From: Pseudomonas cavernicola
GTDB taxonomy: Bacteria; Pseudomonadota; Gammaproteobacteria; Pseudomonadales; Pseudomonadaceae
Assembly (NCBI RefSeq): GCF_003596405.1
Contig: NZ_QYUR01000008.1
Span: 806,001 to 870,000, forward strand
DNA length: 64,000 bases
Direction: 5' to 3'
Shown: in pieces, positions 52,332 to 60,720 of the stretch
How the letters are laid out: every line of letters starts with the position of its first letter
How positions within the stretch are numbered: position 1 is the stretch's first letter
The notes under the pieces: generated by a model
Databases searched by the model: none
What the model saw: only the letters and a program-made list of their open reading frames with translations
What the model was told of the DNA's origin: nothing
Position numbers and translations under genes: made by a program

Positions 52332-52462
52332 GTAGGTTTGCGCTGAGCGCAGTGATGCCCAACAAGGAGTCGCTCCGCGACTCCCTATGCCCAGACTCGC
52401 GCACGGAAGCCTGGCCTTGCAGGCCGGTTGTTGGGCATCGCCTTCGGCTCGGCACCAACCTG
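52332..52462. repeat. Long inverted dispersed repeat, GTAGGTTTGCGCTGAGC type
   Basis: GTAGGTTTGCGCTGAGCGCA...GATGCCCAACA at the left faces TGTTGGGCATCGCC...GGCACCAACCTG at the right, forming a long imperfect hairpin with inner CGGAGTCGC-type stems. A shorter relative is at 36,095. It fills most of the gap before the transporter gene. Confidence 0.8.
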
Positions 52463-52551
52463 ACCGGCGAAACAAATCGTTAGCTAGCTTTCTTTAATTT
52501 CAAGCAGCAGCGATGATTGCACCTCTGTATGCGCGCCTGCGAAGAACCCAA

Positions 52552-53736
52552 ATGCCTGCCGAAGACAGTGCCACTCCAAGCTCGACGGCGATCACCCGCC
52601 AGATCGTTTCCATCGTTTCTTTCACCTTCCTGGGCTTTCTCTGCATCGGCATCCCCATCGCCGTGGTGCCTGGCTACGTGCACGAGCAACTCGGCTTCGG
52701 CACTGTCATCGCCGGGCTGACCATCGGCGTGCAGTATCTCTCTACCCTGCTCAGCCGCCCCACGGCCGGACGCATCGCCGACAGTCTCGGCACCAAGAAG
52801 GCCACCGTCTACGGCTTAGCCGGCATAGTCGCCAGCGGCCTGCTGACCCTGCTGGCAACCTCGCTGCAGAGCCTGCCACTGCTCAGCCTGATTATTTTGC
52901 TCGCGGCGCGCGTATTGCTCGGCGTGACCCAGGGCGTAGTCGGGGTCAGCGTCATCAGTTGGGGCATCGGTCAGGTCGGCGGTGAACATACCGCGCGGGT
53001 GATCTCCTGGAACGGCATCGCCGCTTACGGTGGTATCGCCATTGGCGCACCGCTGGGGGTGTTGATGGTCGACAGCCTGGGGCTGTGGAGCATGGGCAGC
53101 GCCTTGATGCTGCTGGCCGCACTGGGTTTGCTGTTCATCCGGCGCAAGCCTTCGGTGCCAGTACTGGCCGGCGAACGCCTGCCCTTTCGCTCGGTGCTGT
53201 GGCACATGCTGCCCTATGGCACCGGCTTGGCCCTGGCCTCGATCGGCTATGGCACCCTGACCACCTTCGTCACCCTCTACTACAGCAGCCGCGGCTGGAG
53301 TGGCGCGGCCTACTGCCTGACCGCCTTTGGCATCGCTTTCATCGCCGCGCGCCTGCTGTTCATCAACGCCATCAAGCACCACGGCGGCTTCAACGTGGCC
53401 ATCAGCTGCATGGTTATCGAAACCGTCGGCCTGTTGCTGCTGTGGTTGGCGCCCTCGCCCACTTTCGCGCTGCTCGGCGCGACACTGGCTGGCTTCGGCC
53501 TGTCGCTGGTGTACCCGGCCCTTGGCGTCGAAGCAATCGAGCGTATCCCGGCCACTAGTCGCGGGGCAGGCCTGAGCGCTTATGGATTGTTCTTTGACCT
53601 GGCGCTGGGCATGGCCGGGCCGCTGATGGGCGCCGTGGCCTTGGGCTATGGCTATCCGTCGATCTTCTTCAGCGCCGCGCTGTTGGCGCTGGCTGGGGTG
53701 CTGCTCAGCCTGTGGCTGGCCCGCGCCAAGCATTAG
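52552..53736 (+). CDS. MFS transporter, YhhS-like
   Basis: A 394-residue major facilitator with 12 predicted helices. Loop 2-3 has the MFS-type RPTAGRIADSLGTKKATVYG (about 60-79). It resembles the YhhS/YfcJ group of exporters with unassigned substrates. I took ATG 52,552 (MPAEDSAT), which gives the short N terminus usual before TRQIVSIVSFTFLGF; an in-frame ATG at 52,513 would add 13 residues. No regulator is adjacent. A terminator follows. Confidence 0.88.
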   Translation: MPAEDSATPSSTAITRQIVSIVSFTFLGFLCIGIPIAVVPGYVHEQLGFGTVIAGLTIGVQYLSTLLSRPTAGRIADSLGTKKATVYGLAGIVASGLLTLLATSLQSLPLLSLIILLAARVLLGVTQGVVGVSVISWGIGQVGGEHTARVISWNGIAAYGGIAIGAPLGVLMVDSLGLWSMGSALMLLAALGLLFIRRKPSVPVLAGERLPFRSVLWHMLPYGTGLALASIGYGTLTTFVTLYYSSRGWSGAAYCLTAFGIAFIAARLLFINAIKHHGGFNVAISCMVIETVGLLLLWLAPSPTFALLGATLAGFGLSLVYPALGVEAIERIPATSRGAGLSAYGLFFDLALGMAGPLMGAVALGYGYPSIFFSAALLALAGVLLSLWLARAKH

Positions 53737-53797
53737 TTTCAGCGACTGCCTGCCTCCAGCAGCCGCGCCGAAGAAGCATGCGGCTCAGCATTCAGCA

Positions 53798-53834
53798 AAC
53801 AAAAACGCCCCGGGTTGCAGGGCGTTTTTGTTTC
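53798..53834 (+). terminator. Intrinsic terminator after the MFS gene
   Basis: ACAAAAACGCCC...GGGCGTTTTTGT with a GGGTTGCA-type loop, followed by TTTC. Symmetric enough to act on both strands. The other bases of 53,737-53,968 show only a probable promoter and Shine-Dalgarno for the next gene. Confidence 0.9.
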
Positions 53835-53968
53835 TGGGTTGCCGGCCTTTCTGGAAACCCTGAGTTCAAGACTATGCTTAGGCCACAAAGGGTTTACCGA
53901 GCGCGTGGCTCGGCAGCGGACGCCAACTCGGACCAACTACTGGGAATGTCTCATTCAGGGAGAAAACA

Positions 53969-55072
53969 ATGTCCATTTCTGCATCCACCTCCACTGACCT
54001 GATCGACCTCAATTCTGCCCAGGCACCAGCAGCCACAAGCACGGTCGATCCAGCTCTGGTCGCGCAGATCCAAAACAACATCAACCTGGACTCGGCCAAT
54101 GCGGTTCTAGCCTTTGGCGATGAGGTGACTCGTGAACTGGGCGCCTTCTCCAGCCGCATCCTCGCGCAAGTCCGCGTCAAGGACTCCGGAGAAGCCGGCG
54201 AACTGCTGCTAAATCTGACCACCCGCATCCAGCGGCTGGACCCTGGCAGCCTGGAAAAGAAAGGTTTCTTTGCCCGCCTGTTCGGCTCTGCGCAGGCACA
54301 GATCGATCGCTTTCTGCGTGACTTCGATGATGTGGGCTCGCAGATCGACCAGGTGGCCCTGAAGCTGGAAGTCGCGCGGGAAAGCATGCGCCGGGACATC
54401 GCCCTGCTCGATCAGGCGCATGGCAACGGCGTCGACTTCATTAAGCGCCTGGACACCTATATCAGCGCCGGCGATGGCTTCGGCGCGCGCTTCCGTCAGG
54501 AAGAGCTACCGAAACTGCAGAGCCAGCTGGCCGGCACCAACGAAAGCGAGCTGCCGCTGCTGCAACAGAAAATTCAGGATCTCCAGCAGAACCTTGACCG
54601 CCTGGAGCGCAAGGTTCACGACCTCAAGCTCGCGCGCATGGCCGCCATTCAGCGCCTGCCACAGATTCGCACCGTGCAGAACGGCGACGCCGTGCTAATG
54701 GACAAGATTCACACCGCCATCCATACCGCCATTCCTACCTGGAAGGCCCAGTTCGTTACCGCCCTGGCCCTGCACCGTCAGGAAAAAGCCTACGAGCTGC
54801 AACAACAGGTGGTGGACGTCACCAATGAACTGTTGGTGAAGAACGCCGAACAATTGCATACCAGTGCCATCGCCATCGAGAAAGCCAGCCAGAAAGGCGT
54901 CATCGATGTCGCCGCGCTGCGCAAGGCCAACGACCTGCTACTGCGTACCGTGCAGGACGTAGTGGCAATCCAGAGGCAAGGCCGCCAGGACCGGGTCACC
55001 GCGGAAAACGAACTGGAACAGATGGAAAGCGAACTGCGCAAGACGCTGAGTGATCGGGCTCTGCAAGGCTGA
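53969..55072 (+). CDS. TelA/KlaA-family protein
   Basis: A 367-residue soluble, mainly helical protein of the family named for toxic anion (tellurite) resistance. Family signs are FGDEVTRELGAFSSRILAQVR near residue 50, long coiled-coil stretches (about 120-240; QQNLDRLERKVHDLKLARMAA) and a C-terminal VDVTNELLVKNAEQLHTSAIAIEKASQKGVIDVAALRKAN. The resistance role is often not confirmed in chromosomal members; phage and stress links have been proposed for the family. The ATG follows AGGGAGAAAAC. It is followed after 13 nt by a membrane-protein gene, which suggests a two-gene unit. Confidence 0.85.
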   Translation: MSISASTSTDLIDLNSAQAPAATSTVDPALVAQIQNNINLDSANAVLAFGDEVTRELGAFSSRILAQVRVKDSGEAGELLLNLTTRIQRLDPGSLEKKGFFARLFGSAQAQIDRFLRDFDDVGSQIDQVALKLEVARESMRRDIALLDQAHGNGVDFIKRLDTYISAGDGFGARFRQEELPKLQSQLAGTNESELPLLQQKIQDLQQNLDRLERKVHDLKLARMAAIQRLPQIRTVQNGDAVLMDKIHTAIHTAIPTWKAQFVTALALHRQEKAYELQQQVVDVTNELLVKNAEQLHTSAIAIEKASQKGVIDVAALRKANDLLLRTVQDVVAIQRQGRQDRVTAENELEQMESELRKTLSDRALQG

Positions 55073-55085
55073 GGAGAACAGGCCG

Positions 55086-56087
55086 ATGTCCGATACCTCG
55101 AAACCGGCCCACGGGCTACCCTTCCTGCGCACCCTGTGGGTCTGGCTCAAGGGTGCTGTAGCGACCAGCTGTTGCATAGGTAGCGGCGCCTTCGCCGGCG
55201 TGCTCCTGAATAGGCTGCTGAGCCCGGCTGCGGCCGCCACCAAGGCGAATCTGTCCACCGGCATGCTACTCACGGCGTCCCTGCTGTGGCTCATGCTGCC
55301 GGTGTTCAGCGCTTTTTTCGCGGCAAACCTGCACTTCCGCCATTACTACGCCACCCGCCCGCTGTACCCCGGTCTGTTCCTGTTCGTGGTCGCGATGGTG
55401 ATCGAAAGTTATCACTCGGGCGAAGGCCAATGGCTGCTCAACCTGAGCGTACTTGGCAGCCTGGGCTGGTCGCTGCTGGCCTACCTGAATACGGCAACCC
55501 CCAGGGCTCAGGAGCTGATGCGTCGTATCTACGCCCCATCTCCAGAGCTATTGGACTGGGTGAAGACCAATCAGACCCACAGCTCCGGGGGATTCAGCAA
55601 GCTGTGGGCTGCTTGGCACAAGATAAGCTGGGGGAAAAGCGCGACTGAGACAGCCGCCAAGGAAGCGGGCAATGATCTGGTCCAGGTGTTCCGCCGAGAA
55701 GTGAACAACCTGCGCCAGCTTAGCGAGGCGCTGAACAGCCCCCACATAGGCGACGAATGCGAGGCCCTGCTGCGACATTGCACCGCTATCAGCGCGCTGA
55801 TTGAACAGGAGCCGGGCAGGCTTGGGCAGTTGCAGCGTTTCATGGCCTATCACCTACCCACCGCCAGCAGGCTGGTAGGCTACTTCGACAAAGCCCAGCT
55901 CTTGACCGAGAGCTCGGCGCAGAAAGCCCAGCACCTGCAAGAAATCGAAGTCTCTCTGCAAACGCTGGTCGTGCACTTCGAGCAAGTCCACAACCAACTG
56001 GTGTCGAGCGATCTGAACGACCTGAACATCGAACTCAAATTGCTCAAAGACGACCTTGCCCAGCAGAGCACCGGTAAGCTCGGCTGA
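55086..56087 (+). CDS. Membrane protein with coiled-coil C-terminal part, TelA partner
   Basis: A 333-residue protein not recognised. The first half has four to five hydrophobic segments (about 22-45, 62-85, 95-113, 120-140), while the second half (about 165-333) is soluble and helical, rich in Leu, Gln and Glu. TelA genes in many bacteria are followed by an XpaC-type membrane protein; this one holds that position and a similar topology, but I cannot confirm homology. GAGGAGAAC precedes ATG 55,086, 13 nt after telA. A shared terminator follows. Confidence 0.78.
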   Translation: MSDTSKPAHGLPFLRTLWVWLKGAVATSCCIGSGAFAGVLLNRLLSPAAAATKANLSTGMLLTASLLWLMLPVFSAFFAANLHFRHYYATRPLYPGLFLFVVAMVIESYHSGEGQWLLNLSVLGSLGWSLLAYLNTATPRAQELMRRIYAPSPELLDWVKTNQTHSSGGFSKLWAAWHKISWGKSATETAAKEAGNDLVQVFRREVNNLRQLSEALNSPHIGDECEALLRHCTAISALIEQEPGRLGQLQRFMAYHLPTASRLVGYFDKAQLLTESSAQKAQHLQEIEVSLQTLVVHFEQVHNQLVSSDLNDLNIELKLLKDDLAQQSTGKLG

Positions 56088-56102
56088 CCCTGGTAAACAG
56101 TG

Positions 56103-56140
56103 AAAACACGAATCCCCGCAATGCGGGGATCCGTGTTTTA
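56103..56140. terminator. Bidirectional terminator
   Basis: AAAACACGAATCCCCGCA and TGCGGGGATCCGTGTTTT form a long stem between two convergent genes, with A and T runs on the two sides so that it can serve both. Confidence 0.92.
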
Positions 56141-56148
56141 GGCGTCGA

Positions 56149-56763
56149 TCAAGCCGCGAGGGTAGCGAAGCGCTCAGCGATCTGCTGCTGTGCCCCCGCC
56201 AGTGCATTGGCGCGCGGCTCTTCACCGTAGGCGAGGCCATGGGCGCGGACGATTTCAATGTCGGTGATGCCGAGGAAACCGAGCACGACCAGCAGGTAAT
56301 CTTCATGAGCCACGCCAGTCGGCTGGCCGGCATGCAGACCGCCGGAGGTGGAAACGATCACCACCTTTTTACCGCCGGCCAGGCCCTTGGGGCCGTTCTC
56401 GGTGTAGGTGAAGGTCTTGCCGGCTACCGCGATGCGGTCGATCCAGGCTTTCAACTGGGTCGGCACGGTGAAGTTGTACATCGGTGCGCCGATCACGATG
56501 GCATCGGCATCCAGGAACTCCTGCAGGGTCGACTCAGCCAGTTCGGCTTCGTGTTTCTGCGCGGCATCCCGCAGCTCAGTTGGAGTACCCGCAGCCACCA
56601 GGCTGGCAGACGACAAGTGACTCAGGGCATCACCAGCCAGGTCACGGTAGCTGACCTTGGCCGCCGGCTCTGCTGCCTGCCAAGCTGTCACCACGCTCTG
56701 GCTGAGTTGGCGCGAAGCGGATGCGTCGCCGAGGATGCTGGAATCAATATGCAAAAGTTTCAT
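56149..56763 (-). CDS. azoR: FMN-dependent NADH:quinone reductase / azoreductase
   Basis: A 204-residue flavodoxin-like enzyme that reduces quinones and azo bonds with NADH. FMN-binding features are the N-terminal [17 protein letters not shown] (about 5-21), [21 protein letters not shown] (about 93-113) and [10 protein letters not shown] (about 140-149). The start is ATG 56,763 after CAGGAGAAC; the upstream frame covers the divergent promoter. A LysR gene is transcribed away from it, the common control arrangement for such reductases. Confidence 0.93.
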   Translation of the reverse strand: MKLLHIDSSILGDASASRQLSQSVVTAWQAAEPAAKVSYRDLAGDALSHLSSASLVAAGTPTELRDAAQKHEAELAESTLQEFLDADAIVIGAPMYNFTVPTQLKAWIDRIAVAGKTFTYTENGPKGLAGGKKVVIVSTSGGLHAGQPTGVAHEDYLLVVLGFLGITDIEIVRAHGLAYGEEPRANALAGAQQQIAERFATLAA

Positions 56764-56887
56764 GGCGTTCTCCTGAGTAGGAATCGCTGGTTGGCGATCA
56801 AGTTGGACAAAGCCTATCAATGAAACCAATAGCGTATTAGTCAGTGAAAATGTGATAGTTCGTCCCACTCATAGGACGATAAAAGCC

Positions 56888-57796
56888 ATGCAAGACCTTA
56901 ACGATCTGTTCTATTTCGCCAAAGTGGTGGAAGCCGGTGGCTTTGCGGCGGCCGGACGGCTGTTGGGCATTCCCAAGTCGCGGCTGTCACGGCGCATCGC
57001 CGAACTGGAAAACCGCCTGGGTGCGCGCCTGCTGCAGCGCAGCACCCGCAAATTGTCGCTGACCGATATCGGTGAGCGTTACTACCGCCATTGCCAGGCG
57101 ATGTTGCTGGAGGCCGAGATGGCCAATGAAGCCGTCGCCACGCTTTCCAGCGAACCGCGCGGGCGCCTGCGGGTGTCCTGCCCAGTGGCGCTGGCGCAAT
57201 CCTACTTGCCGCAGATCATCACTGACTTTCTCGGCGCCTACCCGAAGGTGCAACTGGATATGTTGCTACTCAATCGGCGGGTCGATGTACTCGGCGAAGG
57301 TATCGATGTGGCGCTGCGCGTGCGCGATGAAGGCGATGAAGACCCGACGCTGATCGCGCGCAAACTGCGTCCGGCACAGATGGCTCTGGTCGCGGCGCCA
57401 GCCTTGCTTGAAAGCTGGCAGATTAACGACCCCAGCGACCTTGCCGGCCTGCCAGTGCTCGGCGCACCGGAAGCCGACCGCAAGGTGCATTTCCGTCTAC
57501 TCAGCGCCGATGGCAGCAAGCGCGATATCGCTCTGGAGCCGCGCCTGGGCATTGATGATTTCGTTGTGCGTAAAACCGCAGCATTGGCGGGTTTGGGCAT
57601 GACCTTGCTGCCATGGTTATATTGCCAGCAGGAGTTGGCGGATGGCCGCCTGCTGCGTCTACTGCCCGACTGGACACTACCCGGTGGCTATTTACAGGCG
57701 GTCTATCCGCATCGGCGCGGCATGTCGCCAGCGGTACGCGCCTGGATCGAACATCTGACCGAGGCCTTCAAAAACGACTGGGCTCAACCGGTATGA
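56888..57796 (+). CDS. LysR-family regulator
   Basis: A 302-residue LysR protein. The N-terminal helix-turn-helix is DLFYFAKVVEAGGFAAAGRLLGIPKSRLSRRIAELENRLG (about 6-45), followed by an effector-binding domain. The 124-nt gap shared with azoR holds a small inverted repeat, CGTCC-N8-GGACG, at 56,861-56,878. It probably regulates azoR in response to a quinone or thiol-reactive compound, inferred from position. The stop overlaps the next start (ATGA). Confidence 0.9.
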   Translation: MQDLNDLFYFAKVVEAGGFAAAGRLLGIPKSRLSRRIAELENRLGARLLQRSTRKLSLTDIGERYYRHCQAMLLEAEMANEAVATLSSEPRGRLRVSCPVALAQSYLPQIITDFLGAYPKVQLDMLLLNRRVDVLGEGIDVALRVRDEGDEDPTLIARKLRPAQMALVAAPALLESWQINDPSDLAGLPVLGAPEADRKVHFRLLSADGSKRDIALEPRLGIDDFVVRKTAALAGLGMTLLPWLYCQQELADGRLLRLLPDWTLPGGYLQAVYPHRRGMSPAVRAWIEHLTEAFKNDWAQPV

Positions 57797-58179
57797 GCAA
57801 CCTGTTTATCGATTTGGAGCCAAGCATGCCCCCCACCGCCATCGCCACCTTCCTGCTGCAACTGCCCGGCGTCCGCGAAGACCTCAAGTGGGGCAGCAAC
57901 CGGGTGTTTTCCATCGCCGGCAATAAGATGATCGCGATCCTAGATTTTCTCGGTGATGGCTTGGCGTTCAAAGTGGATAGCGAACTGTTCCTCGGCTATG
58001 TCGACCGCCCAGGTATTCGCCCGGCGCCTTACCTCGCTCGCGCGCACTGGATCAGCATGACGGCGCCCTACCCGTTGAGCGATGCGGAGCTGAAAGACTT
58101 GCTGACCCGCTCCCACCAGCTGGTGGTCCGCAAACTGCCGAAGATTCGTCAGGTTGGCTTACTGGTCGACTTGGACTGA
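57793..58179 (+). CDS. MmcQ/YjbR-family protein
   Basis: A 128-residue protein resembling the YjbR fold: LPGVREDLKWGSNRVFSIAGNKMIAILDF with the WG motif, LAFKVDSELFLGY and the end QLVVRKLPKIRQVGL. Function is unknown, although the family has been proposed to bind DNA. The first ATG overlaps the LysR stop by 4 nt; a second ATG at 57,826 (MPPTAIATF) is also possible. Co-transcription with the LysR gene is likely. Confidence 0.8.
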   Translation: MSNLFIDLEPSMPPTAIATFLLQLPGVREDLKWGSNRVFSIAGNKMIAILDFLGDGLAFKVDSELFLGYVDRPGIRPAPYLARAHWISMTAPYPLSDAELKDLLTRSHQLVVRKLPKIRQVGLLVDLD

Positions 58180-58222
58180 TCGACCCGAACTCTGGCGAAC
58201 ACGGCACAGGCCAAGGCGGCCT

Positions 58223-58250
58223 AGTAGGAGCGAGTTTCTACTCGCGATCG
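58223..58250. repeat. Single REP-like unit
   Basis: GTAGGAGCGAGTTTCTACTC-GCGATCGG, one unpaired unit of the REP family seen beside the REP transposase, between two convergent genes. Confidence 0.7.
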
Positions 58251-58328
58251 GGCATGGCACAGAAGCATAGCGAGCAGAGCTCGCTGGTCCGGGCTGCACT
58301 AGCCGCTGGATATGAGCTCAGCGGGCCA

Positions 58329-59045
58329 CTACCTGAGCAGCCCCATCCAGGGTTGTATCAACGGCCCCAGATAAGCACTTTTGAACAGCAACCAATCCCC
58401 CCAAAACACCTGGTGCAGCAGCACAATCCCCCAGAACACCGCCTGATAGGAAGCTTTACGGGTTTTGTGGCGATACACCTGCTGAGCCACCAGTGCACCG
58501 GGCCAGCCACCGATCAGCTCGGCAATATGCAGGGTACTTTCCGGTGTGCGCCAGCGGCCCTTCTCAGCACTCTGTTTGTCATGCGCATATAGGCAGAAGG
58601 TAACGAGGCTGGCCAGCCCATAAGCGCAGAGCGGCCAGATGAAGGCGTTTGCCAGCAGCTGGATCGAACCGAGCAGTGGCAACAGGCAGAGGCCGGCAAA
58701 CAGCAGTGCTTTGAAACCGAGGTTTTGCGGCAACCCTGAAGAAGGTTCACGAACTGGGCGCGTGGTTTGCTGGCGAGGCCTGGCAGCCTCTTTAGCGGGT
58801 TTGGGTTTGCTACGGATAGTTGGTGAGTCGAGGGTCAGAGGGCCATCCAGGCGCATGTGCTCGGCGCGCAGGCGTCCCTGGTCATCCTTGCGGGCAATGA
58901 AAAACACTCGATCACCCGGCAGTGGCCGACGATCTCCACGCATTGCCGAGATGTGTACAAACACCTGTGCACCGCCCTGTTCGGGCGTGATGAAGCCAAA
59001 GCCCTTATCATCGTTCCAGCTTTTGATCGAGCCGCGTGCTTCCAT
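58329..59045 (-). CDS. Cold-shock domain fused to DUF1294 membrane domain
   Basis: A 238-residue two-part protein. Residues 1-68 form a cold-shock fold with the nucleic-acid-binding motifs KGFGFI and VFVHISAM. A basic, proline-containing linker (about 72-105) leads to a membrane part with hydrophobic segments at about 110-160 and the DUF1294 signature DKQSAEKGRWRTPESTLHIAELIGGWPGALVAQQVYRHKTRK, then a final helix. This arrangement would hold an RNA- or ssDNA-binding domain at the inner membrane. The fusion is found elsewhere in proteobacteria, but its role is not known. It stands alone. Confidence 0.88.
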   Translation of the reverse strand: MEARGSIKSWNDDKGFGFITPEQGGAQVFVHISAMRGDRRPLPGDRVFFIARKDDQGRLRAEHMRLDGPLTLDSPTIRSKPKPAKEAARPRQQTTRPVREPSSGLPQNLGFKALLFAGLCLLPLLGSIQLLANAFIWPLCAYGLASLVTFCLYAHDKQSAEKGRWRTPESTLHIAELIGGWPGALVAQQVYRHKTRKASYQAVFWGIVLLHQVFWGDWLLFKSAYLGPLIQPWMGLLR

Positions 59046-59171
59046 GGTCTTCGAGCTTACCTAGCCGTCGTTGGCCGGCTAGGTTACAAGACCGGCGAAG
59101 CCTTCGCCCGCCTTTGCCAACTGATAATGAGCGCCCAGCGCCAGCGAGAAATCTGGCACTGGGCAATCGAC

Positions 59172-60248
59172 TCAGTTACCGGACTTGATCGTATTCCACA
59201 GACGAGTGCGGACACGGTCGATTTTCATCGGCATCGCCTCGAGCGCGAATAGCTTCCTCTGCACCTCAGCAGTGGGATAGATCTTGGTGTCGGCCTTGAT
59301 CCCCGGGTTCACCAAGCTGTCTGCCTGCTCATTGCCATTGGCGTATTGCACATGGTTGCTGATGTTGGCCATCACCTCCGGGCGCAGCAGGTAGTTCATG
59401 AACGCATAACCGGCTTTTTCATCCGGCGCATCGACCGGCATGGCCATCATGTCGAACCACATGGGAGCGCCTTCCTTGGGCACGGAATAGCCGATCTGGA
59501 TGCCGTTATTAGCCTCCTTGGCACGCTCGGCGGCCTGGAAAACATCGCCGGAGAACCCGACCACCATGCAGACTTCGCCGTTCGCGAGGTCCGAGGTGTA
59601 TTTCGAGGAATGGAAATAACGCACATAGGGCCTGATTTTCAGCAGTACCGCCTCGGCCTTTTTGTAGTCATCCGGGTTCTGGCTGTGGTGCGGAAGCCCC
59701 ATGTAATTCAGGGTGATGGGAAAGACCTCAGGGCCATTGTCCAAAATGGCCACGCCGCACTTGCTGAGTTTCTCCATGTTCTCGGGTTTGAACAGGATGT
59801 CCCAGGAGTCGATGACCGCATCCGCGCCCAGGACCTCCTTGATCTTGGCCACGTTGTAACCAATGCCTGTGCTGCCCCACAGATACGGGAAGCCATATTG
59901 GTTGCCGGGGTCGTTTGCCTCGAGTGCCTTGAGCAAGACAGGATTGAGGTTTTTCCAGTTCGGCAACTGGCTCTTGTCCAGCTTCTTCAAGGCACCGCCC
60001 TGAATCTGCCTGGCCATGAAGTGGTTGGAGGGCCCGACCACGTCATACCCGGAGTTGCCGGTCATCAGCTTTCCGTCGAGCGTTTCATTGCTGTCATAGA
60101 CGTCGTAAGTCGTCTGGATGCCCGTTTCGTTCTGAAAGTTCTTCAGGGTGTCCGGCGCGATATAGCTGGACCAGTTAAAGATTTTCACGGTTTCTGCGGC
60201 CTGAGTCATAGAGGCCATCAGCATCAGCGGGGCTATCAGCTTGCGCAT
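59172..60248 (-). CDS. Putrescine/polyamine ABC transporter substrate-binding protein
   Basis: A 358-residue periplasmic binding protein of the PotF/SpuD group. The signal peptide is about residues 1-18 (LIAPLMLMASMTQA). Mature segments VKIFNWSSYIAPDTLKNF, TTYDVYDSNETLDGKLM, SGYDVVGPSNHFMARQIQGGALKKLDKS and WGSTGIGYN are typical of putrescine-binding proteins. No potGHI-type permease or ATPase genes are beside it, so it either supplies a distant transporter or acts as a sensor. It is the last gene of a minus-strand group with a cupin and an amine oxidase. Confidence 0.92.
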   Translation of the reverse strand: MRKLIAPLMLMASMTQAAETVKIFNWSSYIAPDTLKNFQNETGIQTTYDVYDSNETLDGKLMTGNSGYDVVGPSNHFMARQIQGGALKKLDKSQLPNWKNLNPVLLKALEANDPGNQYGFPYLWGSTGIGYNVAKIKEVLGADAVIDSWDILFKPENMEKLSKCGVAILDNGPEVFPITLNYMGLPHHSQNPDDYKKAEAVLLKIRPYVRYFHSSKYTSDLANGEVCMVVGFSGDVFQAAERAKEANNGIQIGYSVPKEGAPMWFDMMAMPVDAPDEKAGYAFMNYLLRPEVMANISNHVQYANGNEQADSLVNPGIKADTKIYPTAEVQRKLFALEAMPMKIDRVRTRLWNTIKSGN

Positions 60249-60327
60249 GTTTATTCCTTACTTTGATTTTGTTGTGGCTAAGGATTTGTGGGGCAGCGGT
60301 TGTTCAAAGAGGCTCTTGCAGTGGACT

Positions 60328-60669
60328 TCAGAAAATCAGCACATAGGTCTTGCGCACCGTTTCCTGAATATCCCAGGTGCCGGTGCTGTTGGCCGGCAGC
60401 ATCAACGCATCGCCGGCCTGGATTTGCAGGGGTTCGCCGCCGTCAGGGGTGAAGGTGCAGCGCCCCTGGATAAAGTGGCAAAACTCCTGCTGCACGATTT
60501 GCCTGCGCCAGCGCCCCGGCGTGCATTCCCAGATGCCGGTCTCGACGCCATCGGGTCTTTCCACGCTGGTTGTCGAGGCAATGGCGACAGGCTCGCTCAA
60601 GGGCACGGCTACCGGAGCTGAGTCGGCAAGGGCCACGCTGGCGGTGTTTTTAAAGTGGGTGATGCTCAT
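60328..60669 (-). CDS. Small cupin protein
   Basis: A 113-residue single cupin barrel of the DUF861 type. WECTPGRWRRQIVQQEFCHFIQGRCTFTPDGGEPLQIQAGDALMLPANSTGTWDI covers both cupin motifs; a classical metal-binding histidine set is incomplete, so it may be a non-enzymatic binding protein. Such proteins often accompany polyamine or amino-acid oxidase genes. It lies 51 nt after the oxidase stop on the same strand. Confidence 0.85.
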   Translation of the reverse strand: MSITHFKNTASVALADSAPVAVPLSEPVAIASTTSVERPDGVETGIWECTPGRWRRQIVQQEFCHFIQGRCTFTPDGGEPLQIQAGDALMLPANSTGTWDIQETVRKTYVLIF

Positions 60670-60720
60670 GGTTCGAGTACCTTTTTGTTGATCGTTCGCT
60701 AGCCAGTAACTAGCGAGGTT

